NCBI RefSeq assembly: GCF_018860365.1
Contig: NZ_JAHKPO010000029.1
Coordinates: 106,196-170,195, forward strand
Direction of reading: 5' to 3'
DNA: 64,000 nucleotides
Origin: Arenibacter algicola
GTDB taxonomy: Bacteria; Bacteroidota; Bacteroidia; Flavobacteriales; Flavobacteriaceae
In this document: one piece after another, positions 61,492 through 64,000 of the stretch
Numbering within the stretch: position 1 is the first letter of the stretch
Layout of the letters: every line of letters begins with the position of its first letter
Made by a program: the position numbers and the translations under genes
Notes under the pieces: model-generated
Seen by the model: only the letters and a program-made list of their open reading frames with translations
Told to the model about the DNA's origin: nothing
Database searches by the model: none

Positions 61492-63572
61492 GCCGATTTT
61501 TGGAATTGTTTTTTGCCTTTGGGAACGGTGAAATAGAAGGTAGATCCTTCATTGATTTCACTCTTGACCCATAAGGTGCCACCATTTTTTATCACCATTT
61601 CACTACAAAGGGATAGGCCAAGCCCTGTTCCTTTTTCGTTATTGGTACCATAGGTGGTAATATTGGTGTTTTTTGCTAATATTTGCTCCTGAACGTACTC
61701 GTCCATACCAATCCCGTTATCCTTTACAAATACTTCCAAATAATCCGGCCTATCCACATAGCCAATCGTAATATGTCCGTTATTGGGGGTAAATTTTAAG
61801 GCATTGCTCAAAAGGTTTCTAATCACGATATCCATTTGATTTTCATCGGACCAAATTATGGCCTTATTGACTATTAAATTGTCCATTGTAATCATTTTGG
61901 TAAATGCCAATTCACTTAGTAAATTAATATTGTTCTCCACTAGGGCGTTTAGATCTACATTGGCAGGGTCGGTGGTAGCTTCCCGCATTTGCGATTGACC
62001 CCAAGTAAGAAGGTTGTTCAAGGTAAAGGAAATACTATTTACGTCGTTCTTTAATTTGGGAATAAACTCTTTGAACTCTGATTCTTTAATATCACCGCTG
62101 TTCAGTAATTTTAATAATCCCTCCAGAGCTCCAATAGGACCGCGAAGATCATGGGCAATAATAGAAAAAAGTTTGTTTTTGGTGTTATTGGTTTCCCATA
62201 ATTCGGCCTCTCTCTGTTCTAGGTCCTCCTTTTGGCTTTCGAGTTCCCTGTTCAGTTTTTTCAGGATTTTTTGACCCCTTACCACTAAAAATGCTATTGC
62301 GCCCATAATTATAATAAATAGTATGGCTACATAAATATAGAGGCGCTGTTTAGCCAAGGCTTTTTCGTTTTTTAGTACCAATGCTTCTTGCTGATTCTTA
62401 TGACTGATTTCTGTTTTCAGCATCGTCATACTCATCTTGTTCTCATCCCTGGACAGGGTATCGGATATTTGCCTAAAAATTTCATGATATTTAAGGGCTG
62501 CAGCGTAGTTTTCCTGATTTTTATAAACTTTGTAAAGGGTATTGGAGCATTTTTTCATTCCCTCCATAGATTTAATAGTGGAGGAGATTTCATAGGCCAT
62601 CATGGCATAATTATGTGAAATACTGTCTTTTTCCAGTCCAAAATTAGCTTCGGCCATCCCGTTGTACAAATCTATTATCCCTCGGTCATCCTGAAGGCTT
62701 TCATGTAGTTCCACACTTTTGTCATACCAATATAATGCCCTGGTATATTGCTTTTGTTTTAGGTATACTTTGCCCTTAACTTCATAAGCATAGGCCAACC
62801 AATCCCATGCCTTACCTTCTTCGAAAATTTTGATACTGCGGTTTATCTTAAACAGGGCATTTTGAAAATCCCCTGTTTCAGCATAGATGGAAGCCACATT
62901 GCTCATGGTCTGTGCTGAGTTTATATCATTTCCTATCTTGATATTTATTTTTTCAACCTTGTTATAAAAATATAGGGCCTGATCATAATCTTTTTGGGCA
63001 GCGTATAAATCGGCTACATTTTCATATAGGATCGACTCCATTTTTTTGTTGCCAGAGGACTGTGCCAGTTTAATATTCTCCAAATAACCGAGTAGGGCAG
63101 TGGAATAATTGCCACTATAGACGTTTTCATTCGCTAATTCATTGCCAATTCGTAAGGTTAAATCATAATTATTATCCTTTTTGGCATTGATCAATGCCAT
63201 TTCATAATTATCTATTGCAATGCTGTGTTCACCTATATCGGAATAATAAGTCCCAAGGTGGAATAAAGCCTCACTTACTCCTTTTTTATAATCTATGTTG
63301 CTACTTAATTTCTGGGCTTCGCTTGAAAGCAATAAGAGACTATCCGGATTCAAGTATCTAAGCTTGGCGCCAAGATCCATTAATAATCCGATGTATATGG
63401 TATCCTTATTAACCCGTTTCTTCTGACTTCGTAAAGTGGTGATTTTTTGCCTCAATTCTCCAACAGAGGGTTCCTGGGCGGTGTTGACCCCACAAAAGAA
63501 AAGGAAAATCCAGAACACGGTTATTTTTAATTTAATCTCCCGTGAGCTTATATTTAATGCTTTAAAAGACAT
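61488..63572 (-). CDS. TPR sensor histidine kinase
   Basis: A 694-residue membrane sensor kinase. Signal/anchor near residues 14-31 (FWIFLFFCGVNTAQ), then about six or seven TPR repeats facing the periplasm (about 50-370), a coiled coil, a membrane helix near 412-432 (IYVAILFIIIMGAIAFLV), a second coiled coil, then HisKA with H474 in IIAHDLRGPIGA, and HATPase with N-box NLLSNALKF, DNGIGMD and GTGLGLSLC. No receiver or HTH domain is attached and no response regulator gene is nearby, so the partner is unlinked. Confidence 0.93.
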   Translation of the reverse strand: MSFKALNISSREIKLKITVFWIFLFFCGVNTAQEPSVGELRQKITTLRSQKKRVNKDTIYIGLLMDLGAKLRYLNPDSLLLLSSEAQKLSSNIDYKKGVSEALFHLGTYYSDIGEHSIAIDNYEMALINAKKDNNYDLTLRIGNELANENVYSGNYSTALLGYLENIKLAQSSGNKKMESILYENVADLYAAQKDYDQALYFYNKVEKINIKIGNDINSAQTMSNVASIYAETGDFQNALFKINRSIKIFEEGKAWDWLAYAYEVKGKVYLKQKQYTRALYWYDKSVELHESLQDDRGIIDLYNGMAEANFGLEKDSISHNYAMMAYEISSTIKSMEGMKKCSNTLYKVYKNQENYAAALKYHEIFRQISDTLSRDENKMSMTMLKTEISHKNQQEALVLKNEKALAKQRLYIYVAILFIIIMGAIAFLVVRGQKILKKLNRELESQKEDLEQREAELWETNNTKNKLFSIIAHDLRGPIGALEGLLKLLNSGDIKESEFKEFIPKLKNDVNSISFTLNNLLTWGQSQMREATTDPANVDLNALVENNINLLSELAFTKMITMDNLIVNKAIIWSDENQMDIVIRNLLSNALKFTPNNGHITIGYVDRPDYLEVFVKDNGIGMDEYVQEQILAKNTNITTYGTNNEKGTGLGLSLCSEMVIKNGGTLWVKSEINEGSTFYFTVPKGKKQFQKSA

Positions 63573-63764
63573 TTATCCTAATTTATCTGTTGATAAAAAT
63601 ATCTTTCCTTTAAAAAATAGGCTAATTTATGTTGTGAAAGTGCGGTTTTTTGTGTGTTTCGTCCAGTATTTTGAGTATTTGGTCGATATATAGCGTAGAA
63701 AAATATGGTATAATTCGGGGTATGAGCATTTTATAAAATGATATAAAATAATCTGAAATTTATT

Positions 63765-63794
63765 TTGAACGATAGCACTAAAGATTTATCTTTG
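63765..63794 (+). promoter_or_regulatory. Promoter of tRNA-His
   Basis: TTG (63765-63767), 19 bases, TATCTTTG (63787-63794), with the RNA start expected about 10 bases before the tRNA. It matches the Bacteroidota pattern exactly. Confidence 0.75.
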
Positions 63795-63809
63795 CCACCG
63801 CTTACAAAT

Positions 63810-63884
63810 GGTGGTTGTAGCTCAGCTGGTTAGAGCATCGGTTTGTGGTACCGAGGGTCGCCGGTTCGAACCCGGTCTTCCACC
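63810..63884 (+). tRNA. tRNA-His (anticodon GTG)
   Basis: Cloverleaf with the extra 5' G of tRNA-His (63810), D-arm GCTC...GAGC, anticodon loop with GTG, T-loop TTCGAAC and discriminator C at 63884. CCA is not fully encoded (only CA follows). Two U-U mismatches lie in the acceptor stem. Confidence 0.94.
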
Positions 63885-63893
63885 CAGAAATAT

Positions 63894-63922
63894 AACCCTG
63901 TCAGAAATGACAGGGTTTTTTT
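63894..63922 (+). terminator. Terminator of tRNA-His
   Basis: AACCCTGTCA (63894-63903), GAAA tetraloop, TGACAGGGTT (63908-63917), then seven T (63916-63922). Confidence 0.9.
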
Positions 63923-63963
63923 GTGGCATACAGTTTCATTTTTATGGGAACCCTTAATAACAA

Positions 63964-63997
63964 GGATCAAGAACAATTATGGATCAAGAACAATTAT
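63964..63997. repeat. 17-bp tandem repeat at the right edge
   Basis: GGATCAAGAACAATTAT occurs twice head-to-tail (63964-63980 and 63981-63997). More copies may follow outside the window. Confidence 0.8.
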
Positions 63998-64000
63998 TGT

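Noticed and set aside
1..64000. CRISPR array or insertion sequence
   Set aside because: No regularly spaced repeats with unique spacers, and no transposase frame or terminal inverted repeats were seen.

Overview
The window looks like the chromosome of a marine-type Flavobacteriaceae (Bacteroidota). The signs are a SusC/SusD pair, DUF4290, DUF493, DUF2911 and SusD-like lipoproteins, a ResB-CcsA fusion, a bacillithiol deacetylase, and repeated promoters of the Bacteroidota type (TTG, 19-21 bases, TAnnTTTG) in front of HU, two tRNAs and a peptidase gene. No genus can be fixed from this sequence alone.

Bases 1-17566 read as an integrated mobile island that ends at the 3' end of a tRNA-Met(CAT) gene (17567-17643, minus strand). 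Its left part (1-9200, plus strand, visibly A/T-rich) is a defence cluster: a Fic protein cut by the window edge, a single-chain type IIG-like restriction-methylase, an unrecognised four-helix membrane protein, a SLATT-type membrane effector, and a two-gene pair resembling GapS4a/GapS4b. Its right part (9288-16114, minus strand) is a transfer/mobilisation operon: degenerate toprim protein, DUF3945 protein, intact toprim protein, VirD4/TraG-like coupling ATPase and an HTH protein. A divergent membrane-anchored M23 peptidase follows. No integrase or relaxase is visible, so the other end of the island lies outside the window.

Bases 17650-33500 are housekeeping: START-like protein, class IV aminotransferase, YqgE, HU, an ATPase-recQ-fmt operon with overlapping stop/start codons, DUF493, DUF4290-murA (with the fosfomycin-target Cys replaced by Asp), a GAF protein, and a run of small minus-strand genes (VOC, YhhN, SemiSWEET, TIM-barrel protein, DUF3124 lipoprotein, YjdI-like ferredoxin with a GNAT partner, pirin, Crp/Fnr regulator, DUF1801), then DUF2911.

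Bases 33595-50724 form an all-minus-strand nutrient-uptake locus: PIG-L deacetylase, a 33-residue membrane peptide that ends one base before a sodium:solute symporter, the symporter, a LacI-family regulator, a 22-bp near-palindromic operator, SusC, SusD, a terminator, a 15-repeat VCBS/UnbV lipoprotein and a DUF5107-TPR protein. It has no recognisable glycoside hydrolase, so the substrate is open; the deacetylase hints at an N-acetylated compound.

Bases 50803-63572 are again core genes: MscS channel, lipoprotein, Maf, KdsC-like phosphatase, DUF2520 protein, ResB-CcsA cytochrome c assembly fusion, MATE pump, trans-sulfuration enzyme, BshB1 and a TPR sensor histidine kinase. A tRNA-His gene with canonical promoter and terminator closes the window, followed by a 17-bp tandem repeat at the very edge.

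The strongest candidates for something new are the unknown membrane protein plus SLATT effector between the type IIG enzyme and the GapS4-like pair, and the hydrolase-free SusCD/PIG-L/VCBS/DUF5107 locus with its symporter-coupled micropeptide and clear LacI operator.
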